64,000 nucleotides of DNA from Brassica napus (taxonomy: Eukaryota > Streptophyta > Magnoliopsida > Brassicales > Brassicaceae). Shown piece after piece: positions 23,799 to 31,854 of this stretch. The stretch spans positions 26,728,770 through 26,792,769 of the forward strand of contig NC_063452.1 of assembly GCF_020379485.1 (NCBI RefSeq). Direction: 5' to 3'. The notes beneath the pieces are model-generated. The model was not told the DNA's origin. It searched no databases and saw only the letters and a list, made by a program, of their open reading frames with translations. Made by a program: the position numbers and the translations under genes. Numbering within the stretch: position 1 is the stretch's first letter; each line of letters starts with the position of its first letter.

Positions 23799-24985
23799 TC
23801 TGTATTATTAAAAAAGAAGTACCCATTTGAAAATGTTTTTATTTCATTAATTAAATTCTTTTTTTTGCTTGTCTTTTTCAGTTGTATTTATAAAATATCC
23901 TAAAACGAATAAAACTGTCTAATTTATTATTTGTCTTTTCAGTTACATTAATGAAATATGCTTAAATGAATTTAAACTTCCAATTTTGTTGTTTGTCTTT
24001 TTCAGTTACCTTAATGAAATATCCTTAAATAAATTTGGACATAATGTCATTTAATCAACCAAAAAAACTAATGAGTTATCCTTACGTGCATAATTTTAAT
24101 AATGAAGATTTTTAAAAACGTGCATCATTAAAATGTTACATAAAACATGCAGCACTAATATATAACATGCCTCAATAAAACTAGAATTTGACTCACACAA
24201 TTCTACGGATATTATTTTCAGTTGATTAAATTTAAAAATAATTATTTATTCAAAATATATTTAAGAATGGCTATGTTTTTAAAAATTATATGGTAGTATT
24301 TGCTCATAACTCATTTGTCATTTGATAAATTGTTAGAAAGAAAATTTTAGCATAATATAACTCAGTTGTCATTTGCCAAATTTATGGTTTTTATTTATAT
24401 TTTTTATTATTTAATTATAATATTTTCATTTTATATTTTGAAAGATAAATGAATTTTCTTTCAAACAATATTTTTGTAAATGTATTTTTTTAAAAATAAT
24501 CAATTAAAATTGTTATTATCATTGAATATTATTATTTTTGACATAATTTGAGTTTTAATTTACATCAAAAATTATTATATTTTAGGATCATTTTAATTTA
24601 AAATGTAATTTTCATATTTTTCAAACAAATTCTAAAAATATTGAGTTGCATTTCAAATAAAAAGGTAAAGATATTAAAAATATTCTAATTAAAATATGTA
24701 AAATTTAATATATTTTTAAGGAAAAGGTCAAAATAAAAAAAAATTACACATAAAATAATCATGATTTTTGTTAACTGGGCGGATCATTATTTATATGATA
24801 TCGCATATGAAAGAAAAATTTCTGTTTTTAAAATTATCAAATTAACTCTATACTTATTTTTTTTAATATTTTTTATATGATATCACACATTCGTAAAAAA
24901 TAGATAGTTTAAGATGCAAAAAAAAAATATTTACTTAATGAATATAATATGAACGAATATAATTGACGCACGGATCAGGGTCTAG
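23799..24985 (+). mobile_element. Helitron-like nonautonomous element, copy 2
   Basis: The block starts TCTGTATTATTAAAAAAG after a host A and ends GATCAGGGTCTAG before a host T. This is exactly the 5'-TC...CTRR-3' form inserted between A and T that plant Helitrons show. A GC-rich segment (GACGCACGGATCAGG) precedes the end. It is about 1187 bases, AT-rich and non-coding, and is an inverted relative of 11764-13025. Confidence 0.7.
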
Positions 24986-25344
24986 TAAGATTTTATTTTA
25001 ATAGAACAGATGATACGCAGCATATACGTTTTAGTAATTTGATCTTATTTAGAGTTAGCTTGTGTTTATTCCTAAATTAGCATTCTTTGAATCTTTATTT
25101 GCGGTAATAAAATGAATCTATTTATTTAATTTTTTGACACAAATTATTATTTTATTTATTTTACAATACAAAAAAAATTGGAAAAAAAATCCAAAAAGAA
25201 AACAAAAACACTAACAACAACAATACATGTATAAATGTAATGCCTTTACAAAACCTTGTATGTGCACAGCAAGAACCAAAGTAAGGCCATCTCCCAAAAC
25301 AACAACATCCTCGAGTTCTCCTAAGCCATTTATGTTAATCATCA
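24986..25344. other. Intergenic DNA and 3' flank of the receptor kinase
   Basis: AT-rich sequence followed, from about 25200, by the likely 3' UTR of the minus-strand LecRK gene. No ORF is supported. Confidence 0.5.
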
Positions 25345-25538
25345 TCACCGCCCGTCCAAAATAGAGCTATTCCAAGACGACAGAGACACGTCTAAAGACT
25401 GTAATCTGACCTGCTCAATGGTCGGATGCGACGAGCTTCCATACGAAAACTCTCTCGAACTTCGCCAAGATCCAAACTTCATCACCATCCATGACTCGAC
25501 ATCTTCACTACTTTCAGCCCCAAAGACCTCAGCCTTCT
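25345..25538 (-). pseudogene. Severed C-terminal tail of the LecRK-VII.1-like gene
   Basis: In the LecRK frame, 62 codons and a TGA stop at 25345-25347 remain downstream of the LTR element. They form a Ser-rich tail (SSEDVESWMVMKFGSW, then SSSHPTIEQVRLQS, then LSSWNSSILDGR). The retained 5-base duplication at 25534-25538 allows the frame to join 28847 exactly. With the upstream part this would be 688 aa, close to the 686 aa I recall for Arabidopsis LecRK-VII.1. The tail has no stops, so the break is recent. Confidence 0.85.
25534..25538. repeat. LTR-element target-site duplication, left copy
   Basis: CTTCT directly precedes the 5' LTR and is repeated at 28847-28851 after the 3' LTR. Confidence 0.9.
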
Positions 25539-26087
25539 TGTAAGCTCAAGAACTTGGAGCTTGATAGGTTGCTGCTGTGGTGGAGTTTTGGTTCGTGTAC
25601 ATGTGTTACACATGGAGAGTAATGTGTGACACATGCTTCGGAGAATAAAAAGGAAACGTCAAGATGCGATGATGTGTCATATTTCCATATGCTTGGTTGA
25701 CGAAATAAGCATTAAAGGAATGTTATTAGATCACGAATTGGAATATTTGGTGATGCTAAAATATAGGAAATACTATATTAGATAATAGGAAAATATTATT
25801 TAATATATATGGTGGCTTTACCTAAGATTAGGGTTAGAGCTTTCACGTTGTAATTCTCAGAGAGAAACACAAAGGGTTTTGGGGTTTCATAGCTGAGTGA
25901 ATTGGTAGACTTGATCAACAGGTGTTGAGTCAAGCAAGTTGGGTTTGTTAGAAATCGATCCGTGTCGAGTTGTGTAATTCGGATCAAACAAATCTGTAAG
26001 AGATTGTGTAAAGGATTTCTAATAAAAGATATACGAGTTCTTGGAATTACTTTGTGCCTTGTGTTTTCGCTGTATCTCGATTCCACA
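25539..26087 (+). repeat. 5' LTR (549 bp)
   Basis: Begins TGTAAGCTCAAG and ends GATTCCACA. Corresponds base for base with 28298-28846 in my reading. Contains a palindromic-looking GTGTTACACATGG / ATGTGTGACACATG segment and a TATATATGG stretch at about 25803 that could be its promoter. Confidence 0.95.
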
Positions 26088-26089
26088 AT

Positions 26090-26101
26090 TGGTATCAGAG
26101 C
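26090..26101 (+). promoter_or_regulatory. Primer-binding site (tRNA-iMet type)
   Basis: TGGTATCAGAGC, two bases after the 5' LTR, is the usual minus-strand primer site of plant Copia elements. Confidence 0.9.
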
Positions 26102-26158
26102 AGGACATCTAAACGAAGAAGAGTTCTTCGAACCAAGGTGAGATCCTGAGAAGAGAAT

Positions 26159-28153
26159 ATGGCGATTTTGGCAAATAATATGTTGTTGCTGAATGATGTG
26201 AATTATGGGTACTGGAAAGTGAGAATGAGAGCAAACTTATGTGGAGCTGATGAAGATATTTGGACAGTTGTTCAATCTGGATGGGAAGAACCATGTGTGA
26301 TGCAAGAAGATGGCTTGAAGACACTTAAACCGAAGACAAAGTGGACTGCAACAGAGAAAAAACTTTCAAGGTTTAATGCGAAAGCACTGGATACAATCTT
26401 CAGTTCTGTAGATGGAAAGCAATTTGAGCTTATACAGGGATGTGAATCAGCTAAGGAGGCTTGGGATATACTACAAAATGCTTTTGAGGGTACTGCGAAA
26501 GTTAGGAGGATAAGATTGGATTTGCTTGCATCACAGTTTGAAGACATAAGGATGACTGATGATGAGAAGATAGGAGATTTCAGTGCAAAGCTTAGCTCCA
26601 TAGCCAATGAATCACAAGTTTTAGGTAAAAAATACGAAGATGCGAAATTGGTGAAGAAGTTTTTGCGATGTTTGCCTACTAAGTTTGCAGCACATAAAGC
26701 AGCAATAAACTTGACGATGAACACTGATGAACTCAAGTTTGCTGAGGTAGTAGGGATATTGAAGGCTGAGGAGATGGAACTGGAATCTAAGTTTTCAAAG
26801 CCTGCTCAAGACTCTACAGTTACAGTTGATGAAGACATCCAAAGAGCTCAAAAACTTGAAGAATCTATTCACCTGATGATTCAGAAACTTGAAGAAACCA
26901 TGAATCTCTTGTATAAGATGTTCAACGACAGACTGCCTAAAGAAGAAGGAAAAAATAAAATGCAGGGAGCGGTGTGTTTTAACTGTCATGGTATTGGACA
27001 TGTCAAAACAGATTGTCCATCATTCAAGAGAAACGAAATCAAGTGCAATGGATGTAATGGTTATGGGCATATAAAATCAGATTGTGTGAACACAAAGAAG
27101 ATGAAGATGAGGAGAATTTGCAATGATAAAAAGCCAGAAAGAAAAGAAGATGCTCTAAATTTCGTGGCTCTTCATGGAGCTATGGGGTCTGAAAAAGACA
27201 TCACTAAAAGTGAATTTCATGCGTCGTGTGTGTCACACACCAACTCCGATGTGTCACACACCAACTCCGATGTGTCACATAGTGATGCAAAAAGTGATAT
27301 AAATGTGGATCTTCTAGCTGAGTATCAGGTTTTGTTTGGTCAATTTGCTAAACTCAGTGAAGAAAATATTCAGCTTATCAAAGATACAACAATGCTGAAA
27401 GCAAAAGTGAACATTCTAGAGTTGGAAACCAACAATAAATCTGAGACTAGAGTGTCAAAAGAAGAGAAGGAGTCTGATCCACATAGTTCACATAAGAAAA
27501 TCTCTGAGCAGGCCTACAATCTAAAGAGTATGGAGACTAAATATGATCAGACGAAACAACTATTGAATGAGGAACGCGAGAAAAGTCAGCTGCTGCAAAG
27601 AGAACTCAGTGAAAATTACAAAAAGTTAAGGATGCTGAACAGAGGATCTGAAACTTTAGATCAGATATTATCAGTTGGACAACCTCCAAAGGTGAATTGG
27701 GGCTTAGGATACAAGGGTGCTGCTCCAAAAGATCAAGCTATTCCACTCGATGTTATCAAGTTTGTAAAAGGTACTCCATCTAACCCCGAAAGTAGCTCGA
27801 AAGCTGAGAAAAGACATACATCTACACCTGTGGAAAAAGAACCTAATGCTCAGACAAAACTACACTCTCCAAAGCCTGCAATAACTAGGAGGAATGGTTG
27901 TTTGTTTTGTGGGAATCATGGTCATAAGGTTGATTTTTGTTATTCTCGAAGACACCAGATTGAGCGAGCTTGGAGGATGAACCCTTGTTATGTGGAACCT
28001 AGAAGGTATGGATATGTATGGATAGCTAAGAAAGATCTGTATCCCAAATTTACGAAAGGTGTGTCACACGAGCATACCAATGTGTCATACACTCGAATGG
28101 TTGATCAATATACTGAACTTGAAGAACCAGTTCGATGGCGTAGAAGGAGTTGA
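26159..28153 (+). CDS. Gag-like polyprotein of nonautonomous LTR element, 664 aa
   Basis: A single open frame within the LTR element. The N-terminus (LLNDVNYGYWKVRMRANL) is the DUF4219 signature, followed by the UBN2-type capsid region (about residues 60-230). Next come two CCHC zinc knuckles (CFNCHGIGHVKTDC and CNGCNGYGHIKSDC, about 280-320), a short repeat VSHTNSD in tandem (about 358-372), a coiled-coil stretch (about 380-500), and a third zinc motif (CLFCGNHGHKVDFC) near 580. The protein presumably packages element RNA. No pol domains follow and the frame ends in a normal TGA. The long C-terminal coiled-coil and third knuckle are unusual for a plain Copia gag. Confidence 0.85.
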   Translation: MAILANNMLLLNDVNYGYWKVRMRANLCGADEDIWTVVQSGWEEPCVMQEDGLKTLKPKTKWTATEKKLSRFNAKALDTIFSSVDGKQFELIQGCESAKEAWDILQNAFEGTAKVRRIRLDLLASQFEDIRMTDDEKIGDFSAKLSSIANESQVLGKKYEDAKLVKKFLRCLPTKFAAHKAAINLTMNTDELKFAEVVGILKAEEMELESKFSKPAQDSTVTVDEDIQRAQKLEESIHLMIQKLEETMNLLYKMFNDRLPKEEGKNKMQGAVCFNCHGIGHVKTDCPSFKRNEIKCNGCNGYGHIKSDCVNTKKMKMRRICNDKKPERKEDALNFVALHGAMGSEKDITKSEFHASCVSHTNSDVSHTNSDVSHSDAKSDINVDLLAEYQVLFGQFAKLSEENIQLIKDTTMLKAKVNILELETNNKSETRVSKEEKESDPHSSHKKISEQAYNLKSMETKYDQTKQLLNEEREKSQLLQRELSENYKKLRMLNRGSETLDQILSVGQPPKVNWGLGYKGAAPKDQAIPLDVIKFVKGTPSNPESSSKAEKRHTSTPVEKEPNAQTKLHSPKPAITRRNGCLFCGNHGHKVDFCYSRRHQIERAWRMNPCYVEPRRYGYVWIAKKDLYPKFTKGVSHEHTNVSYTRMVDQYTELEEPVRWRRRS

Positions 28154-28283
28154 GGGTTTTGATGGTCCAACAAGTATAATGAATTTTTTCACAGAGTTTT
28201 CCACTCAAGTAGGGGGAGATGGTACTTGATTCAGGGGGAGTTAGATGTTAGATGTTATTGAGCTTGAGTTGTAAAACTCAGTG

Positions 28284-28297
28284 AAAAAGGGGGAGAA
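28284..28297 (+). promoter_or_regulatory. Polypurine tract
   Basis: AAAAAGGGGGAGAA immediately upstream of the 3' LTR, the expected plus-strand primer. Confidence 0.85.
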
Positions 28298-28846
28298 TGT
28301 AAGCTCAAGAACTTGGAGCTTGATAGGTTGCTGCTGTGGTGGAGTTTTGGTTCGTGTACATGTGTTACACATGGAGAGTAATGTGTGACACATGCTTCGG
28401 AGAATAAAAAGGAAACGTCAAGATGCGATGATGTGTCATATTTCCATATGCTTGGTTGACGAAATAAGCATTAAAGGAATGTTATTAGATCACGAATTGG
28501 AATATTTGGTGATGCTAAAATATAGGAAATACTATATTAGATAATAGGAAAATATTATTTAATATATATGGTGGCTTTACCTAAGATTAGGGTTAGAGCT
28601 TTCACGTTGTAATTCTCAGAGAGAAACACAAAGGGTTTTGGGGTTTCATAGCTGAGTGAATTGGTAGACTTGATCAACAGGTGTTGAGTCAAGCAAGTTG
28701 GGTTTGTTAGAAATCGATCCGTGTCGAGTTGTGTAATTCGGATCAAACAAATCTGTAAGAGATTGTGTAAAGGATTTCTAATAAAAGATATACGAGTTCT
28801 TGGAATTACTTTGTGCCTTGTGTTTTCGCTGTATCTCGATTCCACA
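28298..28846 (+). repeat. 3' LTR (549 bp)
   Basis: Second LTR, same length and apparently same sequence as 25539-26087. Its antisense strand supplies the last codons and stop of the truncated LecRK frame. Confidence 0.95.
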
Positions 28847-30724
28847 CTTCTCACCTTCAAACACTTGAACCACTTGTCTCATCGACGGTCTCTTCGCCGG
28901 ATCAGGATGTGCACAAAGCAAACCAAGTTGCAAAACTCTCTCCGCCTCATCACTACCTTCTCTCATCACCACCATCCTAGGATCAAGCCCACTAACAATC
29001 TCACCCTTCTCCAACAACCCCCAAACCCAATCCATCAACGGCCTCTTCCCTTCTTCAATAGGTCTCCTCCCACACATTACTTCAAGAACGAGCACACCGT
29101 ATGCAAAAACATCGGTCTGTGTCGATGCGCGTCCTGTCTTAACCACTTCAGGAGCTAAATAACCAGCTGTACCGACAACCCTGGTCGTCCTAATCGCTTG
29201 CTCATGTCCATGCACCCTAGCTAGCCCAAAATCACTCAGCCTAGGGATCATGTCACGGTCAAGCAACACGTTACTAGCTTTAATATCTCTATGTAACACC
29301 TTAGAGTCCCATCCTTCATGTAAATACAATATCCCCGAAGCCACACCTTTCAAAATCTGTATTCTCTCTTCACAGCTAAGCACATGCTTCTTCTCATCTT
29401 CTTCGAAGATCCACCGGTCTAAACTTCCATTCTCCATGTAATCATACACCAACATGAAGCTACCAACTTCTTTCTTACACCAGCCTCTTAAAGAAACCAA
29501 GTTCCTGTGTTTTAACCGACCGAGACTCGAGATCTCAGCTACGAACTCCCTCATCCCATCGCTGCTCTCCTGCGAGATCCGCTTCACCGCAACTTCTACA
29601 GCTCCTCCTTGCAACAAACCTTTATACACTTTCCCGTTCCCACCGACACCAATCACATTCTTCTCGTCAAACCCTTTGGTTCCAGACTCAATCTCCTCGT
29701 ACGAGATTCTGTGTGGCCAGTACTCCATCTCCCAATCCTCCATCAACGCTCTCTTCCTCGCTATCTCCATCCTCCTTCTCACCACAACAAACGTAACAAA
29801 CCCCACCAAGGACAAAACCAAGAAACAGATCAATGCTAATACAAACACAAACCATGTCTTTTTCAAGATTGTGTCTTTAGGTATGACGAACGAAGGCAAA
29901 CCAGTTGTGATCAAACCGTCGCTTAAAGAGAAGTTGGTGTTACTAAAACTCCAAGCTAACACCTTATGGCTCTGAACCAATCTCCCTGTAGCCGCCGTGA
30001 ACCCGACAAACATCTCGTCCTCCACAACTCCAGAGAGATTCAGTGGCTTGCTAAGCAAGGGAGTCTTAGGTCGGATCTTACCAGCGATTTGTATAGTAAC
30101 GTTGACTATAGAATCTCTGTAATCAATCCAGACCTGATAGTTTCTTCCGTTGTTAAGCTTCAAGGGCTCAAACACCGGACTCCTCTCATCATCTCCCGAC
30201 CAGAACCCAGACGTGTTGGAGAAGACAGATTCAAGCGAGTTTAAATCGATTCCGACATGGTTAGCGTCGATGTCGTTGAACTCTTGGTTAGCGAAGACGT
30301 CGAACTCGACGCCGAAGACGTGGTTGGTCGGGTCGCCGTTGTTGGTCAAGTTGAAGAGACCCAAGTGCTGAGCGGAGCTGGTTCCGTTGATTCCGGTGGA
30401 GGGCGCGAAGAGGAAGACGAGGCCGTGGCCGGAGAGGACGGCGTTCTTGGATGGAGCCATGGCGAATATGAAGGAGGTGGAGAACGGGAGGACGGAGGAG
30501 GTTGTTGGGTCTTTTGTGCGGATGGTGGTGTTGTACAGAGCACGGCCTGTTGAGTATGAGGTTTGGTTGGTTAAGGTGAGGACTTTGGATTCGATTGTCG
30601 CGTTTCCGAAGAGAGAGAGATGTGAAGGAGAGTCGTCGAAGCCGTTGAAGACGAAATCGACGGCTGAGATTGGGTTTAGAAGAAGGATGAGGAGAAGGGT
30701 GAGGAGAAAGAGAGGAGCTTTCAT
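28778..30724 (-). CDS. LECRK71: L-type lectin receptor kinase VII.1-like, C-terminally truncated by LTR insertion (648 aa)
   Basis: A single-exon gene. From 30724 the product has a signal peptide (residues 1-21), a legume-lectin domain (about 23-265), one membrane helix (about 290-316) and a Ser/Thr kinase domain. The kinase has a Gly loop GVGGNGKVYKG near 360, a VAVKRI lysine, HRDIKASN, DFGLARV and LAPEVV, ending after RPSMRQVVQVFEGEK. It is a plasma-membrane receptor expected to sense extracellular ligands and signal inside; this clade's ligand is not known to me. The first 626 codons are native. The last 22 residues (from CGIEIQRK) and the stop come from antisense 3' LTR. All kinase subdomains remain, but the Ser-rich tail of 62 residues is lost. 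Position next to callose synthase 11 matches Arabidopsis At4g04960. Confidence 0.92.
   Translation of the reverse strand: MKAPLFLLTLLLILLLNPISAVDFVFNGFDDSPSHLSLFGNATIESKVLTLTNQTSYSTGRALYNTTIRTKDPTTSSVLPFSTSFIFAMAPSKNAVLSGHGLVFLFAPSTGINGTSSAQHLGLFNLTNNGDPTNHVFGVEFDVFANQEFNDIDANHVGIDLNSLESVFSNTSGFWSGDDERSPVFEPLKLNNGRNYQVWIDYRDSIVNVTIQIAGKIRPKTPLLSKPLNLSGVVEDEMFVGFTAATGRLVQSHKVLAWSFSNTNFSLSDGLITTGLPSFVIPKDTILKKTWFVFVLALICFLVLSLVGFVTFVVVRRRMEIARKRALMEDWEMEYWPHRISYEEIESGTKGFDEKNVIGVGGNGKVYKGLLQGGAVEVAVKRISQESSDGMREFVAEISSLGRLKHRNLVSLRGWCKKEVGSFMLVYDYMENGSLDRWIFEEDEKKHVLSCEERIQILKGVASGILYLHEGWDSKVLHRDIKASNVLLDRDMIPRLSDFGLARVHGHEQAIRTTRVVGTAGYLAPEVVKTGRASTQTDVFAYGVLVLEVMCGRRPIEEGKRPLMDWVWGLLEKGEIVSGLDPRMVVMREGSDEAERVLQLGLLCAHPDPAKRPSMRQVVQVFEGEKCGIEIQRKHKAQSNSKNSYIFY
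28847..28851. repeat. LTR-element target-site duplication, right copy
   Basis: CTTCT, identical to 25534-25538. It lies inside the GGT GAG AAG codons of the kinase gene. Confidence 0.9.
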
Positions 30725-31149
30725 GGCGGAGGGAAGAAGCTACGCGTGAGGTTAAGTGTCATACTTGGGGATTGGTAATGGCTTTTCAGCTAATAATATT
30801 AATGACAGTTGTTGAAAGGGAAAGTTGAAAGGTTTGATTTTTCATACTATTTTTTTATTCACCGTTACTGTTTAGTTTTGTTTTGTCAAAGTATATATAT
30901 GACTTTGGGATTGTTGGGTCAGTTTCTTGTACTTTGTTGTACTCTTGGTCTGAAAGTTACATATGAGTTATTTAATACGAAGTGAAGACTTTTGCAAAAT
31001 TTCCTCTTTGAACAAAAATACGAAATGTCCTAAGCTCAACTACAATAGCCGTAAAACTGGAGAGGAGACGTTTAGACAAACTAGTATAAGTATTTGATGT
31101 AGTTTTGGATCTAGAAGTTTATAACAGCCTTAAATTTCATATTATTATT
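30725..31149 (-). promoter_or_regulatory. Upstream region of LecRK
   Basis: No ORF. A possible TATA element (GTATATATATGAC, about 30890) lies 165 bases upstream of the start codon on the plus-strand reading. Its use is unproven. Confidence 0.35.
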
Positions 31150-31590
31150 ATTTTAAAATAATGAGAAAAAGACAAAAATAGCATTAAATCAAGTTTTTGT
31201 TCCCAAACTAGCACTCAAGGTCAAAAGTCACAAAAATAACACTTAATGTTTTATCAAAAGTCACAAACTTAGGGTTTAGAGTTAAAGGGTGGGGTTTAGG
31301 ATTTAGGGTTTAGGGTTTAGGGTTTAGAGTTTAGGGTTTAGGGTTTAGAGTTTAGGGTTTAGGGTTTAAGATTTAGGGTTTAGAGTTTAGGGTTTAGGGT
31401 TTAGAGTTTAGGGTTTAAGGTTTAGGGTTTATGGTTGAGAAATGAGGTTTTGGGGATAAGATTTCAAATTTTGAAAAATAAAAAAATTAAAATTTTCAAA
31501 AGATAAAATGCTATTTTGGTCATTTTAGTTTTTGAGTGCTATTTTTGTGATATAAACTTAGAAATGTGCTATTTTTGGAGATTTGCCCTA
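31150..31590. mobile_element. MITE-like repeat carrying a telomere-like array
   Basis: The left end reads GACAAAAATAGCATTAAATCAAGTTT. The right end inverted reads CCAAAAATAGCACATTTCTAAGTTT, giving imperfect inverted ends. The interior at 31263-31435 is an array of TTTAGGG units mixed with TTTAGAG variants. The segment GCTATTTTGGTCATTTT is shared with 21613-21900. Non-coding. Confidence 0.65.
31263..31435. repeat. Interstitial telomere-like tandem repeat (TTTAGGG/TTTAGAG)
   Basis: About 24 heptamer-like units, mostly GGGTTTA with periodic GAGTTTA variants that fall into a roughly 21-base higher-order pattern. TTTAGGG is the Arabidopsis-type telomere repeat. Confidence 0.85.
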
Positions 31591-31684
31591 AAATAATCAG
31601 TTATATGGCTTGTGGAGGATACAATTACTGAAGTTTGGATTTTGTTCTTACTAGTTACATATTACCTTTTTATATTGTAATTTT

Positions 31685-31830
31685 GGGCTAATTGTTACTC
31701 CCTCCGGATACGAGTTCTATATTTTTATCAAATGTATGATATTTTGAAATATAATTAATGCAATTATTTTTAAAATTTAAACATAAATTAAAAAGTAAAA
31801 TTATGAGTGGTGAAACTTTATTGATATAAT
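31685..31830. mobile_element. Stowaway-like MITE fragment interrupted by the LINE
   Basis: Begins TTACTCCCTCCGGATAC, the typical CTCCCTCCG end, and runs into AT-rich sequence. The LINE is inserted at 31830/31831. The matching opposite end is not obvious to the right of the LINE. Confidence 0.45.
31819..31830. repeat. LINE target-site duplication, left copy
   Basis: TATTGATATAAT, repeated exactly at 38998-39009. Confidence 0.85.
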
Positions 31831-31854
31831 CTTTTTTTTTTGTCAGCAAACAAA

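Larger units (their letters stand above)
25539..28846 (+). mobile_element. Gag-only LTR retrotransposon (Copia-type, nonautonomous) in LecRK
   Basis: Complete element of 3308 bp: 5' LTR 25539-26087, primer-binding site 26090-26101 (TGGTATCAGAGC, the initiator tRNA-Met type), one gag-like ORF 26159-28153, a purine tract AAAAAGGGGGAGAA ending at 28297, and 3' LTR 28298-28846. It has TG...CA ends and a 5-bp duplication (CTTCT). No protease, integrase, reverse transcriptase or RNase H is encoded, so it must have been moved by enzymes of a relative. The LTRs look identical along 549 bases. Confidence 0.95.

Noticed and set aside
25796..26086. 96-codon minus-strand frame, repeated at 28555-28860
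   Set aside because: It lies wholly within the LTRs; only its link to the LecRK frame at 28778-28846 matters.
28721..29158. 145-codon plus-strand frame across the LTR and kinase gene
   Set aside because: Antisense shadow of the kinase-coding sequence.
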